This document shows positions 17,591-26,770 of a DNA stretch of 64,000 bases, in pieces; within the stretch, counting starts at the first letter, position 1; each line of letters opens with the position of its first letter. The notes beneath the pieces are model-generated. The model ran no database searches and was not told the origin of the DNA. It saw nothing but the letters and a program-made list of their open reading frames with translations. The position numbers and the translations under genes are program-made. The DNA is taken from assembly GCF_018502625.1 (NCBI RefSeq), contig NZ_CP075566.1, forward strand, positions 6,417,492 to 6,481,491. Direction: 5' to 3'. This DNA comes from Pseudomonas hormoni (GTDB lineage: Bacteria; Pseudomonadota; Gammaproteobacteria; Pseudomonadales; Pseudomonadaceae).

Positions 17591-18658
17591 ATGCTGGACT
17601 GGAAGAACCGCGCGGACAGCGCGCCTGAACGTGCCGCTGAACCGAAATCGGCCACCCGCAGTTACATCGGCGGCCTGTTGTTCAGCCGGGCGCTGGCCAC
17701 GTTGATCGGCCTCTACCTGATTGTGGCCATTGCGTTTGGCTGGTACTGGAGCCAGGAGCCGGCGCTGTTCCCGGTTCAACAGAATGCCCAGGTGGCGGCC
17801 GAGAAAGAAGGCAAGCAGATGGTCATCGGCTACACCACGGTGGAAACCCTCAAGACCGTTGCCAACACCTTGCTGACCAAGCCGGGCGGCTATATTTCCA
17901 ACGATCGTTTCCCGCCGGGCCTGTGGATGGATAACACGCCGAGTTGGGAATACGGTGTGCTGGTCCAGGTCCGCGACTTGACGCGTGCGCTGCGCAAAGA
18001 CTTTGCCCGCTCGCAGTCGCAATCGGCCGAAGACTCCGATCTGGCCAAGGCCGAACCGCGTTTCAACTTCGACAACAAAAGCTGGGTGCTGCCGTCCAGT
18101 GAGTCCGAGTATCAGGAAGGCCTCAATTCCCTGAGCCGCTATCAGGCGCGCCTGTCCGACCCTTCGCAGAAAAATGCACTGTTTTATGCCCGCGCCGACA
18201 ACCTGAACAACTGGCTGGGCGATGTGGGCACCCGTTTGGGATCGCTGTCGCAACGCCTGTCGGCCAGCGTTGGCCGGGTCAAACTGAACACTGCGCTGAA
18301 AACCGAAGTGGTCGCGCCGGGTCAGGTGCCACAGGTTGACGAAGAAATCGTCGAAACCCCGTGGATGCAGATCGACAACGTGTTCTACGAGGCTCGCGGT
18401 CAGGCTTGGGCGCTGTCCCACCTGCTGCGCGCCATCGAGGTCGACTTCGCCGATGTGCTGGCGAAGAAGAACGCGACGGTCAGCGTGCGCCAGATCATTC
18501 GTGAGCTGGAAGCCTCGCAAGAGCCGGTCTGGAGCCCGATGATCCTCAACGGCAGCGGCTTCGGCGTGCTGGCCAACCACTCGCTGGTCATGGCCAACTA
18601 CATCTCCCGCGCCAACGCGGCGGTGATCGATCTCCGTCAACTGCTCAATCAAGGCTGA
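17591..18658 (+). CDS. DUF2333 family inner-membrane protein
   Basis: Function unknown. 355 residues with a single N-terminal membrane segment (about 34-53, RALATLIGLYLIVAIAFGWYW) and a large periplasmic domain. Family traits include the GGYISNDRFPPGLWMDN block, QVRDLTRALRKDFARSQSQS, DNLNNWLGDVGTRLGSLSQRL and the C-terminal FGVLANHSLVMANYISRANAA. A good ribosome site (AAAGGA) precedes the ATG at 17591. It forms a likely operon with the nudix gene 3 nt downstream and matches PA4842 in position. Confidence 0.9.
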   Translation: MLDWKNRADSAPERAAEPKSATRSYIGGLLFSRALATLIGLYLIVAIAFGWYWSQEPALFPVQQNAQVAAEKEGKQMVIGYTTVETLKTVANTLLTKPGGYISNDRFPPGLWMDNTPSWEYGVLVQVRDLTRALRKDFARSQSQSAEDSDLAKAEPRFNFDNKSWVLPSSESEYQEGLNSLSRYQARLSDPSQKNALFYARADNLNNWLGDVGTRLGSLSQRLSASVGRVKLNTALKTEVVAPGQVPQVDEEIVETPWMQIDNVFYEARGQAWALSHLLRAIEVDFADVLAKKNATVSVRQIIRELEASQEPVWSPMILNGSGFGVLANHSLVMANYISRANAAVIDLRQLLNQG

Positions 18659-18661
18659 GTC

Positions 18662-19219
18662 ATGGTCGATAGCGCCAAAGAGGCCGCCCATCGCGCGGCC
18701 TCGGATGCCGAACAGATTGCCTGGGTCGACGAGCAGGACAACCTGCTCGGCGCTCTGGTCCGCTCCGACCTGCGCGAGCGCGGGCTGATCGGCCGCGGCA
18801 CGTACATCATGCTGTTCAATTCCGCCGGTGAGCTCTGCGTGCATCGGCGCACCTTGAGCAAGGCGATTTATCCCGGTTATTGGGACGTGGCGGCAGGGGG
18901 CATGGTGCTGGCCACCGAAACCTACGCCGAATCGGCCGCCCGTGAGCTGGAGGAAGAGCTCGGTGTGAGTGGTGTGGAACTGACCGCCCATGACCATTTT
19001 TTCTTCGAAGACACTGGCAATCGGCTCTGGTGTTCGGCGTTTTCGGCGGTGTGGGACGGCCCATTGATCCTGCAACCGGAGGAAGTGCTCGAAGCGCGCT
19101 TTATCCCTGTCGATCAGGTCATGCTGGAAATCCAGCAGAAGCCTTATTGCCCGGACTCTTTGGCCGCCTTGAAGCGGTATCTTGGTTCTCGGGCGAATGA
19201 CGTCGCAAAAGAGGCATAA
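18662..19219 (+). CDS. Nudix hydrolase, YfcD-like
   Basis: Hydrolyses a nucleoside-diphosphate-linked substrate that cannot be fixed from sequence. 185 residues with a complete nudix box: Gly80-x5-Glu-x7-Arg-Glu-Leu-x-Glu-Glu-x-Gly-Val (GMVLATETYAESAARELEEE, then LGV). The preceding HRRTLSKAIYPGYWDVAAGG and the length fit the IPP-isomerase-like/YfcD subgroup. It starts 3 nt after DUF2333, so the two are cotranscribed. A REP-type palindrome and the SUI1 gene follow. Confidence 0.9.
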   Translation: MVDSAKEAAHRAASDAEQIAWVDEQDNLLGALVRSDLRERGLIGRGTYIMLFNSAGELCVHRRTLSKAIYPGYWDVAAGGMVLATETYAESAARELEEELGVSGVELTAHDHFFFEDTGNRLWCSAFSAVWDGPLILQPEEVLEARFIPVDQVMLEIQQKPYCPDSLAALKRYLGSRANDVAKEA

Positions 19220-19277
19220 ATTGGCGCCGATTGGCTCTTAGCAATCGGCGGTTTTGCCGTTACACTGCGCGACCTTT

Positions 19278-19379
19278 TGTAGGAGCGAAGCTTGCTCGCG
19301 AAGAACGCATGGACGACGCGTGCTGCCTGACGCCGCGCGTTATCGTTGACGTCCATCGCGAGCAAGCTTCGCTCCTACA
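19278..19379. repeat. REP-type inverted repeat
   Basis: TGTAGGAGCGAAGCTTGCTC at the left end is repeated inverted at the right end, with a GACG(C/T)-rich loop, between the nudix and SUI1 genes. Confidence 0.9.
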
Positions 19380-19495
19380 GTGAAATGAATGTTTTACCGT
19401 TTCAGTAGCGCTGCCCCTGCCTGAGTGGGGCTTCGCGGTCGATGGCACTTGCCCAAGTGCCGCGACCAGTCTTTGTCCTCCCAAGAGGATTGCCG

Positions 19496-19867
19496 GTGGC
19501 CAAAAAAGCCGCATCCTTCGCCGCCCTTGGTGGCCTGGTATTTTCCACCGACGCAGGTCGTCATTGCCCGGATTGCAGTAAACCGGTCGACGCCTGCATC
19601 TGCAAACAGACCGTTATCCCGGCCGGCGACGGCATCGCTCGCGTGCGTCGCGAAAGCAAGGGCCGTGGCGGCAAGACGGTGACCACCATCACCGGGGTGC
19701 CGTTGGCCGAAGACGCGCTCAAGGACCTGGCCACCACGTTGAAGAAACGTTGTGGCACCGGTGGAGCGTTGAAAGACGGAATCATTGAAATCCAGGGCGA
19801 TCATGTCGAGCTGCTGTTGGGCGAGCTGATCAAACTCGGTTTCAAGGCAAAGAAGTCCGGCGGCTAG
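19496..19867 (+). CDS. yciH: SUI1/eIF1 family translation factor
   Basis: Bacterial homologue of eIF1, with a proposed role in the stringency of start-site selection. 123 residues. A short N-terminal part with a cysteine cluster (HCPDCSKPVDACICKQ, a potential zinc site) precedes the SUI1 domain: VRRESKGRGGKTVTTITG, KKRCGTGGALKDGIIEIQGDH and LLGELIKLGFKAKKSGG. The start is GTG at 19496 with AAGAGGA 7 nt upstream; an in-frame ATG at 19442 would add 18 residues unlike the family. Position before speA matches PA4840. Confidence 0.92.
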   Translation: MAKKAASFAALGGLVFSTDAGRHCPDCSKPVDACICKQTVIPAGDGIARVRRESKGRGGKTVTTITGVPLAEDALKDLATTLKKRCGTGGALKDGIIEIQGDHVELLLGELIKLGFKAKKSGG

Positions 19868-19953
19868 CAGCCTCTGTGAAAACCACCCCCGGCTTGATCC
19901 GGGCCTGATTCAACCCGGGTCCGCCGTCGCCTACATGGTTTTCACAGAGCCTG
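19868..19953. repeat. 86-nt inverted repeat between the SUI1 gene and speA
   Basis: Two 18-nt arms (19868-19885 and 19936-19953) are inverted with one mismatch; the core is CTCTGTGAAAACCA against TGGTTTTCACAGAG. The interior holds a second, CCCGG-based set of inverted repeats. The left arm begins 1 nt after the SUI1 stop, so it may end that transcript, though there is no T tract. Confidence 0.75.
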
Positions 19954-20085
19954 TTCTGACCGGTTTCTAAACTCACTGCGGTCAGCGAGGTCTATCCCCT
20001 CGTTGACGAACCGTCATTTTCATCCTTTAGACTGCGCCGGCCTGAACCCAGGCGACGCTCTATGACTTCTTTATAGGGGACTTCA

Positions 20086-21999
20086 ATGTCCGTACGACGC
20101 ACACGCAAAGACGATGGCAGCCAATGGACAGTTGCGGACAGCCGCAGTGTTTACGGGATTCGCCATTGGGGGGCCGGGTATTTCGCGATCAATGACGCCG
20201 GTCGCGTCGAAGTTCGTCCGAACGGTCCGGCCAGTTCGCCTATCGACCTGTTCGAACAAGTCGACCAGCTGCGCAAAAGCGGCCTGTCCTTGCCATTGCT
20301 GGTGCGTTTCCCGGACATTCTGCAAGACCGCGTGCGTCAGCTGACCGGCGCGTTCGACGCCAACATCGAACGCCTGGAATACCAGAGCAAATACACCGCG
20401 CTGTACCCGATCAAGGTCAACCAGCAAGAAGCGGTGATCGAAAACATCATCGCCACCCAGAACGTGTCGATTGGTCTGGAAGCCGGTTCCAAGCCTGAGC
20501 TGCTGGCGGTGCTGGCACTGGCGCCGAAGGGCGGCACCATCGTCTGCAACGGTTACAAGGACCGTGAGTTCATCCGACTGGCGCTGATGGGCCAGAAGCT
20601 GGGCCACAACGTGTTCATCGTGATCGAGAAAGAATCCGAAGTAGAGCTGGTGATCGAAGAAGCCGCCTCGCTGAAGGTCAAGCCGCAGGTCGGCCTGCGC
20701 GTACGTCTGTCGTCCCTGGCCTCGAGCAAATGGGCGGACACCGGTGGCGAGAAATCCAAGTTCGGCCTGTCGGCGGCGCAACTGCTGTCGGTGGTCGAGC
20801 GTTTCCGCGCGGCGGGTCTGGACCAGGGCATTCGCCTGCTGCACTTCCACATGGGTTCGCAGATCGCCAACCTGGCGGACTACCAGCACGGCTTCAAGGA
20901 AGCGATTCGTTACTACGGCGAATTGCGTAACCTCGGCCTGCCGGTGGATCACATCGACGTCGGTGGCGGTCTGGGCGTCGACTACGACGGCACGCACTCG
21001 CGTAACGCCAGCTCGATCAACTACGACATGGACGATTACGCCGGTGTCGTGGTCGGGATGCTCAAGGAATTCTGCGACGCGCAGAGCCTGCCGCACCCGA
21101 ACATCTTCTCCGAAAGCGGCCGTTCCCTGACCGCTCACCACGCCATGCTGGTGGTGCAGGTCACCGACGTCGAGAAACACAACGACGACGTGCCGCAGAT
21201 CGAAAACAAGGAAGCGCTGCCGGAAACCGTGCAGTGGCTGGTTGACCTGCTCGGCCCGACCGACATCGAAATGGTCACCGAAACCTACTGGCGCGCCACG
21301 CACTACATGAGCGACGTGGCCACCCAGTACGCCGATGGCAAGCTGACCCTGGCTGAAAAAGCCCTGGCCGAGCAATGCTACTTCGCGGTCTGCCGTCGCC
21401 TGCACAACTCGTTGAAGGCGCGTCAGCGTTCCCACCGTCAGGTGCTCGACGAACTCAACGACAAGCTGGCCGACAAGTACATCTGCAACTTCTCGGTGTT
21501 TCAGAGCCTGCCGGACACCTGGGCCATCGGCCAGGTCCTGCCGATCCTGCCGCTGCACCGTCTCGACGAAGAACCGCTGCGTCGCGCCGTATTGCAGGAT
21601 CTGACCTGCGACTCCGACGGCAAGATCAAGCAATACGTCGACGAGCAGAGCATCGAAACCAGCCTGCCGGTGCACGCACTGAACGAAGGTGAAGACTACT
21701 TGCTGGGCATCTTCCTGGTCGGTGCCTATCAGGAAATTCTTGGCGACATGCACAACCTGTTCGGTGACACCGACTCGGTGAACATCTACCAGAATGCCGA
21801 CGGCAGTGTGTACCACGCGGGTATCGAAACCCACGACACCATCGAAGACATGCTGCGTTACGTGCATTTGTCGCCGGAAGAGCTGATGACTCACTACCGC
21901 GACAAGTGCGCCAGTGCGCGCATCACCGCCGCCGAACGCACCCAGTTCCTCGACGCCCTGCGCCTGGGCCTGACCCGTTCGTCTTACCTGTCTTCTTGA
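20086..21999 (+). CDS. speA: Biosynthetic arginine decarboxylase
   Basis: PLP enzyme converting arginine to agmatine for putrescine and spermidine synthesis. 637 residues, the family length. [20 protein letters not shown] is followed by [15 protein letters not shown]. The PLP lysine lies in [10 protein letters not shown] (about 107). The barrel carries [51 protein letters not shown] and [11 protein letters not shown], and the C-terminal region contains CDSDGKI. The ATG at 20086 is preceded by AGGGGA. The gene is monocistronic by appearance, with an RNA hairpin after its stop. Confidence 0.97.
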   Translation: MSVRRTRKDDGSQWTVADSRSVYGIRHWGAGYFAINDAGRVEVRPNGPASSPIDLFEQVDQLRKSGLSLPLLVRFPDILQDRVRQLTGAFDANIERLEYQSKYTALYPIKVNQQEAVIENIIATQNVSIGLEAGSKPELLAVLALAPKGGTIVCNGYKDREFIRLALMGQKLGHNVFIVIEKESEVELVIEEAASLKVKPQVGLRVRLSSLASSKWADTGGEKSKFGLSAAQLLSVVERFRAAGLDQGIRLLHFHMGSQIANLADYQHGFKEAIRYYGELRNLGLPVDHIDVGGGLGVDYDGTHSRNASSINYDMDDYAGVVVGMLKEFCDAQSLPHPNIFSESGRSLTAHHAMLVVQVTDVEKHNDDVPQIENKEALPETVQWLVDLLGPTDIEMVTETYWRATHYMSDVATQYADGKLTLAEKALAEQCYFAVCRRLHNSLKARQRSHRQVLDELNDKLADKYICNFSVFQSLPDTWAIGQVLPILPLHRLDEEPLRRAVLQDLTCDSDGKIKQYVDEQSIETSLPVHALNEGEDYLLGIFLVGAYQEILGDMHNLFGDTDSVNIYQNADGSVYHAGIETHDTIEDMLRYVHLSPEELMTHYRDKCASARITAAERTQFLDALRLGLTRSSYLSS

Positions 22000-22018
22000 G
22001 GTAAGTCACCGCGCTCAT

Positions 22019-22067
22019 CAGGTTGTCTGAAAATGTTCCGCGCGCTGCGGAAATTTCAGATGACCTG
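22019..22067 (+). terminator. Long hairpin after speA
   Basis: Outer arms of 14 nt (22019-22032 and 22054-22067) pair fully if two G-U pairs are allowed, and an inner TTCCGC/GCGGAA hairpin nests inside. It starts 19 nt after the speA stop. There is no T tract, so termination efficiency is uncertain. Confidence 0.6.
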
Positions 22068-22232
22068 GTGCGGCGGTTCTCTATTTCCTTTCGAAATTGC
22101 CCACACTCCCGGCTTTCAAAGCCATATGGTCCTCTTTTCTCGTAGGCCATTTCCTAAGTTGTACTTCGGCACTCTACTCAGCCATGTCTCTCGGCGAGAA
22201 TCCCCGGCCGCCCCTCCTGTAGAGAATCGCCG

Positions 22233-23549
22233 ATGTTCGATCCAGTCAACGAGCCTTCATTTCGTCTGGACGTAGCCGGTCTGCCCGACCCATTCGAAGT
22301 CCTGGCCTTTACCGGTAGAGAAGCGATCAGCGAACCCTTTGTATTCGACGTGGACCTGCTGATCGATGACCCGACGCTCGACCTTGCGAGCTTGCTGTAC
22401 CGCCCGGCCGTTTTACATTTCGGACCCGAGGGCAGCACGGTGCAGGGTCTGTTGCATGAACTCGTCCAGCGTGACCATGGCCCGACCCTCAAACTTTGCC
22501 ATGTGCGTCTGGGGCCCAGGCTCGCTTGTCTTTCCCAGCGTTTCAGTCGGCGCATTTTCAGCAACATCTCGGTGCCCGAGATTCTCAGCCAGGTGCTCAA
22601 GGAGCACGGCATCACGGGCAAGGATCGACGCTTCGAACTGAGTGGCGATTACCCGCCCCGTGATTTCTGCACGCAGTATCGAGAATCGGATTTGCAGTTT
22701 CTCCAGCGCCTGTGCGCCCAGGAACGCCTGCATTATCACTTCGAGCATCACGCGCGCGGGCACTGCGTGGTGTTTGGTGATGGTCGCGACCATTTCCGTC
22801 TCGGCGCGAGCGCGCAGTTCCAGGTCGATGGTCAGCAACCGGCGGTGCGGCAGTTTCAGCTTCAGGCGGCTCAGCGTACCGCGCCAAGTGCCGAAGGTCG
22901 TACCGACTTGCCGACGTTGCGCAGTGGTCAGTTGATGCCGTTGTCCGGCCACCCGGTCACCGACTGGAATCATCTGTGGCTGCTGACCTATGTCGAACAT
23001 CAGGGCAGCCAGGATCCACTGGGCCCCTACAGCAATCAGATCCGTGCGATTCATGGGGAGGCCTCCTTCGTCCCGCCCCCTTGCGCGGTAAAACCGCGGA
23101 TGCACAGCCTGCAACGAGCCTGGGTGGTCGATGTCGATGAACCTCGGCCGGACCCCTCCCGACCGGTGGCTGTTCAGTTTGACTGGCTCTATCAGGGCGA
23201 AGGCGCGACCCCCAGCCATTGTTGGCTACCGCTGGCCGCTGAGCTGGAAGATCCGAGCGTCTCGCCGCTGAGCGAGGGCACCGAGGTGGTGGTGAGCTTC
23301 ATCGAGGGCGATCCGGATCAGCCGTTGATTTGCGGGTTTCTGCCCGCACCGTCGACGGTTGAAGAGGCCGAGGTTCCGCGCCCGACAGAAAACAGCTCGC
23401 CCGAGGACGGGTTGCTGGAACTCCTGCGCTCGGGTGAGCCCTTGGTGCTGTTGTGTCTGTTGCCCGGCGGTGGCAGTTTCAGCCATTGCGCGCAGGCGCT
23501 GTGCACCTGTCGGGCGGTGACGGGGTTTGGCCAGAGCGGTGCGGCATGA
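22233..23549 (+). CDS. Short VgrG-like type VI spike protein
   Basis: VgrG trimers form the tip of the type VI tube. This 438-residue form has the gp27-like region (MFDPVNEPSFRLDVAGLPDP, EPFVFDVDLL, GLLHELVQ; DYPPRDFCTQYRESDLQFLQRL; HFEHHARGHCVVFGDG) and the gp5 OB-fold (WVVDVDEPRPDPSRPVAVQFDW, HCWLPLAAELEDPSVSPLSEG, DPDQPLICGFL). It lacks the long glycine/valine-rich beta-helix needle that follows in full VgrG proteins of 600 or more residues. It ends in a cysteine-rich tail (SHCAQALCTC). The gene overlaps the DUF4123 gene by ATGA. No other spike or baseplate genes are nearby. It may cap an apparatus encoded elsewhere or be decaying. Confidence 0.88.
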   Translation: MFDPVNEPSFRLDVAGLPDPFEVLAFTGREAISEPFVFDVDLLIDDPTLDLASLLYRPAVLHFGPEGSTVQGLLHELVQRDHGPTLKLCHVRLGPRLACLSQRFSRRIFSNISVPEILSQVLKEHGITGKDRRFELSGDYPPRDFCTQYRESDLQFLQRLCAQERLHYHFEHHARGHCVVFGDGRDHFRLGASAQFQVDGQQPAVRQFQLQAAQRTAPSAEGRTDLPTLRSGQLMPLSGHPVTDWNHLWLLTYVEHQGSQDPLGPYSNQIRAIHGEASFVPPPCAVKPRMHSLQRAWVVDVDEPRPDPSRPVAVQFDWLYQGEGATPSHCWLPLAAELEDPSVSPLSEGTEVVVSFIEGDPDQPLICGFLPAPSTVEEAEVPRPTENSSPEDGLLELLRSGEPLVLLCLLPGGGSFSHCAQALCTCRAVTGFGQSGAA

Positions 23550-24328
23550 TCGGCGCGACCCCGCAATGGCTGTTGCTGGATGCACCGAGTGCGCCTCAGT
23601 CGAGGGCATTGCTGCAACAGGCATTCACGCAGGCCCGATGGTTCTGGTTGTTCGAGGACACGGAATGGCATGCGTTGCGCAAAGACGGCCCGATCCTGAT
23701 CGACCTTCGGACCTGCCCGGCGCTGGCGGAATCGTGCTACAGCCAAACACAGGTCTGGCGTGGTTTGCTGGTGGTCAGCGAGGCGTCTTCGTCGCTGTTG
23801 CTGGAGCATTTGCGGCGCATGCTCACCGTCACCTTCGGACTGCATCACCGGGCCTTGTTGAGTTATTACAACCCCAACACGGCCAGTTACTTTTTCGATG
23901 CCTGCGATGCCCGGGAGTTGAGTCGCTGGCTGGGCCCCATCAGTCAGTTGCACTGGTTCGGCGGGACCTGGGCCGACCGCGCAATTGGCAGCGAGGGCTG
24001 GCAGCAATTGCTCAATCCGGAGCTCGCCGTCAGCCCGCTGGCGGTCGAAGAATGCCTCAGCGCTCGTCAGCGGGAAAAGCTGCAGACCTGCCTGCTGGAG
24101 CAGCATGCCTGGCACTGGAGCCAATCCACCGGAACCGATTACCAACGCTTGTGGGCTCATGTGCAGGAAGGTCTGGCACTGGGTTTCAGCGAGCGGCCGG
24201 TGCTCGATGGCTGGTTGTGGCTACGCTTGCAGTACCCCCGCGCTTCGCTGGTGCAGCCGTTGTCCGGGCTGACCCAGCAGGAGCGCCTCGATAGCCTGCG
24301 CAATCAGTGGCAAAACGATCAACCCTGA
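23546..24328 (+). CDS. DUF4123 family type VI adaptor
   Basis: DUF4123 proteins (Tap/TEC) are chaperones that load specific effectors onto VgrG and stay in the donor cytoplasm. 260 residues starting MIGATPQWLLLDAPSAPQSR; the domain covers the N-terminal half, with FEDTEWHALRKDGPILIDL and the LLEHLRRMLTVTF segment followed by YYNPNTASYFFDACD. The C-terminal part (GTDYQRLWAHVQEGLALGFS) is the usual helical extension. Translationally coupled to the VgrG by ATGA. An effector gene is normally next, but the following gene codes for a lipoprotein esterase. Confidence 0.88.
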   Translation: MIGATPQWLLLDAPSAPQSRALLQQAFTQARWFWLFEDTEWHALRKDGPILIDLRTCPALAESCYSQTQVWRGLLVVSEASSSLLLEHLRRMLTVTFGLHHRALLSYYNPNTASYFFDACDARELSRWLGPISQLHWFGGTWADRAIGSEGWQQLLNPELAVSPLAVEECLSARQREKLQTCLLEQHAWHWSQSTGTDYQRLWAHVQEGLALGFSERPVLDGWLWLRLQYPRASLVQPLSGLTQQERLDSLRNQWQNDQP

Positions 24329-24345
24329 ACACGAGGTCTGCATTG

Positions 24346-25221
24346 ATGGCGAGCACTCTGCGGCGACTGTTCAGCCTGGCAATCGGCGGGTGTTTGCTGT
24401 TTGCGATGTCGGCGTGCTCGCCGCTGAAATTACTGAATGCCCTGACCCCCGACGGGAGTTTCGACAAGACCGAGGGCATCGCCTACGGTGCTGATCCGCG
24501 GCAAAAACTCGATGTGTATGTGCCGCGTCATCCCATGGCAAACGCCCCCGTGGTGGTGTTTTTCTATGGTGGCAGCTGGAACAGCGGTTCGCGCAGCGAT
24601 TACGGGTTTGTCGGTGAGGCCCTGGCGTCTCGGGGGATTGTCGCGGTGCTGGCGGACTATCGGTTGTATCCGCAAGTGCGTTATCCGCTGTTCCTGGAGG
24701 ATGGCGCACAAGCAGTCGCCTGGACACACGAACACATTCGGCAGTTTTCCGGGAGCCCGCAACGGTTGTACCTGATGGGCCACAGTTCCGGGGCGTACAA
24801 CGCGGCGATGCTGGCGCTGGACCCCGGTTTGCTCGGTGCGGTGGGTCTGTCGCCGCACAACCTCAGCGGCTGGATCGGTCTGGCCGGGCCGTATGATTTT
24901 TTGCCGATCGAAAATCCGGACGTCCGCCCGGTGTTTTTCTGGCCGGATTCACCGCCGCAGTCGCAGCCGATCAATCACGTCAGTCGCGGCGCGCCGCCGG
25001 CTTTGTTGATGGCGGCGACGGACGATGATCTGGTCAACCCGACGCGCAACACCGGCGGGCTGGCACGCAAGCTGCGCGAGGCGGGCGTGCCGGTGCAGGA
25101 CCTGTACTTTTCGCGTCCCGGTCACGCCACGCTGGTGGCGACGCTGTCACGCCCGATGCGCAGTCTGGCGCCGGTGCTGGAGCAGATCGCGGCGTTCGTG
25201 AAGGCGACGCCGGGTCAGTGA
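24346..25221 (+). CDS. Alpha/beta-hydrolase lipoprotein, probable carboxylesterase
   Basis: 291 residues starting MASTLRRLFSLAIGG; the hydrophobic leader ends in MSAC, a lipobox with Cys24 as the lipidation site. The mature part is an alpha/beta hydrolase: the oxyanion motif FYGGSWNSG, nucleophile elbow GHSSGAYNA, acid in MAATDDDLVNP and histidine in SRPGHATLV. Similar proteins are esterases acting on short acyl or aryl esters. The ATG at 24346 has ACGAGG upstream; a GTG at 24307 is less likely. It follows the DUF4123 gene by 17 nt and is probably cotranscribed. The lipoprotein signal argues against it being the cargo of the adjacent VgrG. Confidence 0.88.
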   Translation: MASTLRRLFSLAIGGCLLFAMSACSPLKLLNALTPDGSFDKTEGIAYGADPRQKLDVYVPRHPMANAPVVVFFYGGSWNSGSRSDYGFVGEALASRGIVAVLADYRLYPQVRYPLFLEDGAQAVAWTHEHIRQFSGSPQRLYLMGHSSGAYNAAMLALDPGLLGAVGLSPHNLSGWIGLAGPYDFLPIENPDVRPVFFWPDSPPQSQPINHVSRGAPPALLMAATDDDLVNPTRNTGGLARKLREAGVPVQDLYFSRPGHATLVATLSRPMRSLAPVLEQIAAFVKATPGQ

Positions 25222-26564
25222 GCCCGACCGCTGAACCAGCCATCGTTGTTGCGCAGAAACCAGGCAATCACACCAAGAGTCAGGCTGCGCAGCACCATGA
25301 ACAACAGGAAGGTTATCCACAGTCCGTGGTTGCCCAGACCTTGCAACGCCCAGCCAAACGGCAGCAGCAGAATCACGGTCAACAGCATGCCGTTGCGCAT
25401 TTCACGGGCGCGGGTGGCGCCGATGAACAGCCCGTCGAGCAAGTAGCTCCAGACCGCGATCAAGGGCAGGGCGGCGAGGTAGGGCAGGTAGATGAACGCT
25501 GTATCGCGCACGCTCTGAATGTCGGTCTGCATCTCGATGAACAGGTGTCCGGCGAACAGAAACAGTACGGCAAACCCCAGGCTCGCCAGCAACGACCAGC
25601 CACAGGCAACGACCAGTGAGCGGCGCAGGGCATCACGGTCGCGAGCGCCAATCGCATGCCCGCACAATGCTTCCACCGCGTGGGCCAGGCCATCGAGCGC
25701 ATGAGCGGTCAGCAGCAGCCCGTTGAGCAACAAGGCGTTGGCAGCGACGGTGGCGTCGCCAAGACGTGCGCCCTGTACGGTGATCAGGAAAAATACCGAT
25801 TGCAGCAACAGGCTGCGGATGAAGATGTCGCGGTTGACTGCCAACAGCGGTCGCCAACTCTGCCATAGCGCCAACGCGGCCCAGGCAATGTGGCCGGGGT
25901 AGGCGCGCAGGGCTTTGCGGGTCATCAACAGGCCGATCAGCGCGCCGGTCCATTCGGCGATCACCGAGGCCCGGGCCGCGCCGACCACGCCCCATTCCAG
26001 ACCAAGGACAAACCACAGGTTCAGCGCAATGTTGACCAGATTGGTGCTCAGCAAAATCGCCAGTGGCGCCCGGGCGTTTTGAGTGCCGAGAAACCAGCCA
26101 ACCAGCGCATAGCTGGCCAGCGCGGCCGGCAGGCCGAACAGGCGCGTGTGAAAGAATTCGCGGGTCAGTTGCTCCAGCTCTGCCGAGGGTTGCATGAAGT
26201 GCAACGCGACTCCGCTCAACGGGATGCCCAGCGCGCCCAATGCAATGGCCAGCCCCATGGCCAGCAACAGTCCCTGCAACAGAATCTGCCGCAACGCCGC
26301 GCCATCGCCGCGTCCGGCGGCCTGGGCGGCAAAACCGGTGGAACCCATGCGCAGAAAGCCCATGGCCCAGGCGAGAAAGGTATACAGGCTGGCCCCGACC
26401 GCGACGGCACCCAGTTGATGGGCGTGAGGCAAGTGGCCGATGACCGTGCTGTCGACCAGCGCCACCAGCGGCACGGAAATGTTCGAGAGGATCATGGGCG
26501 CGGCGAGCGCCCAGACCCGGCGATGGGTCGGGCGGTCGCGCCAGTCGGCAATCAGGTTGGACAT
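25215..26564 (-). CDS. MATE family efflux transporter, DinF-like
   Basis: Cation-coupled multidrug/toxin exporter with about twelve membrane helices. 449 residues beginning MSNLIADWRDRPTHRRVWAL, then ALAAPMILSNISVPLVALVD and STVIGHL, the canonical first helix of DinF-type MATE proteins with the conserved Pro and Asp. GTQNARAPLAILLSTNLVNI and the second-half repeat GLAHAVEALCGHAIGARD are present. The start at 26564 has AAGGAG upstream. It converges with the esterase gene (7-nt overlap at the 3-prime ends). Confidence 0.92.
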   Translation of the reverse strand: MSNLIADWRDRPTHRRVWALAAPMILSNISVPLVALVDSTVIGHLPHAHQLGAVAVGASLYTFLAWAMGFLRMGSTGFAAQAAGRGDGAALRQILLQGLLLAMGLAIALGALGIPLSGVALHFMQPSAELEQLTREFFHTRLFGLPAALASYALVGWFLGTQNARAPLAILLSTNLVNIALNLWFVLGLEWGVVGAARASVIAEWTGALIGLLMTRKALRAYPGHIAWAALALWQSWRPLLAVNRDIFIRSLLLQSVFFLITVQGARLGDATVAANALLLNGLLLTAHALDGLAHAVEALCGHAIGARDRDALRRSLVVACGWSLLASLGFAVLFLFAGHLFIEMQTDIQSVRDTAFIYLPYLAALPLIAVWSYLLDGLFIGATRAREMRNGMLLTVILLLPFGWALQGLGNHGLWITFLLFMVLRSLTLGVIAWFLRNNDGWFSGRAH

Positions 26565-26622
26565 GCAGGCTCCTTGGAGAGCCGGCATTGTAGCGATTCA
26601 TTGGGGAGTTGCAGTGATCCAT

Positions 26623-26754
26623 TGTGGCGAGGGAGCTTGCTCCCGCTGGGTCGCGAAGCGGCCCCAAACCCCGCCTTTGAATGTATGCAGACATACCGCG
26701 CCGGCTGATTTACGACTGCTTCGCAGTCGAGCGGGAGCAAGCTCCCTCGCCACA
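26623..26754. repeat. REP-type inverted repeat pair
   Basis: Inverted TGTGGCGAGGGAGCTTGCTC units flank about 85 nt between the MATE gene and the small membrane-protein gene. Confidence 0.9.
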
Positions 26755-26770
26755 ATGTTTTGTGCAAGGG

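Noticed and set aside
24307..24345. GTG start for the esterase
   Set aside because: It would put 13 charged residues ahead of the signal peptide; the ATG at 24346 has its own ribosome site.
25300..25325. DnaA-box-like sequence inside the MATE gene
   Set aside because: Single site in coding DNA with no companion; treated as chance.
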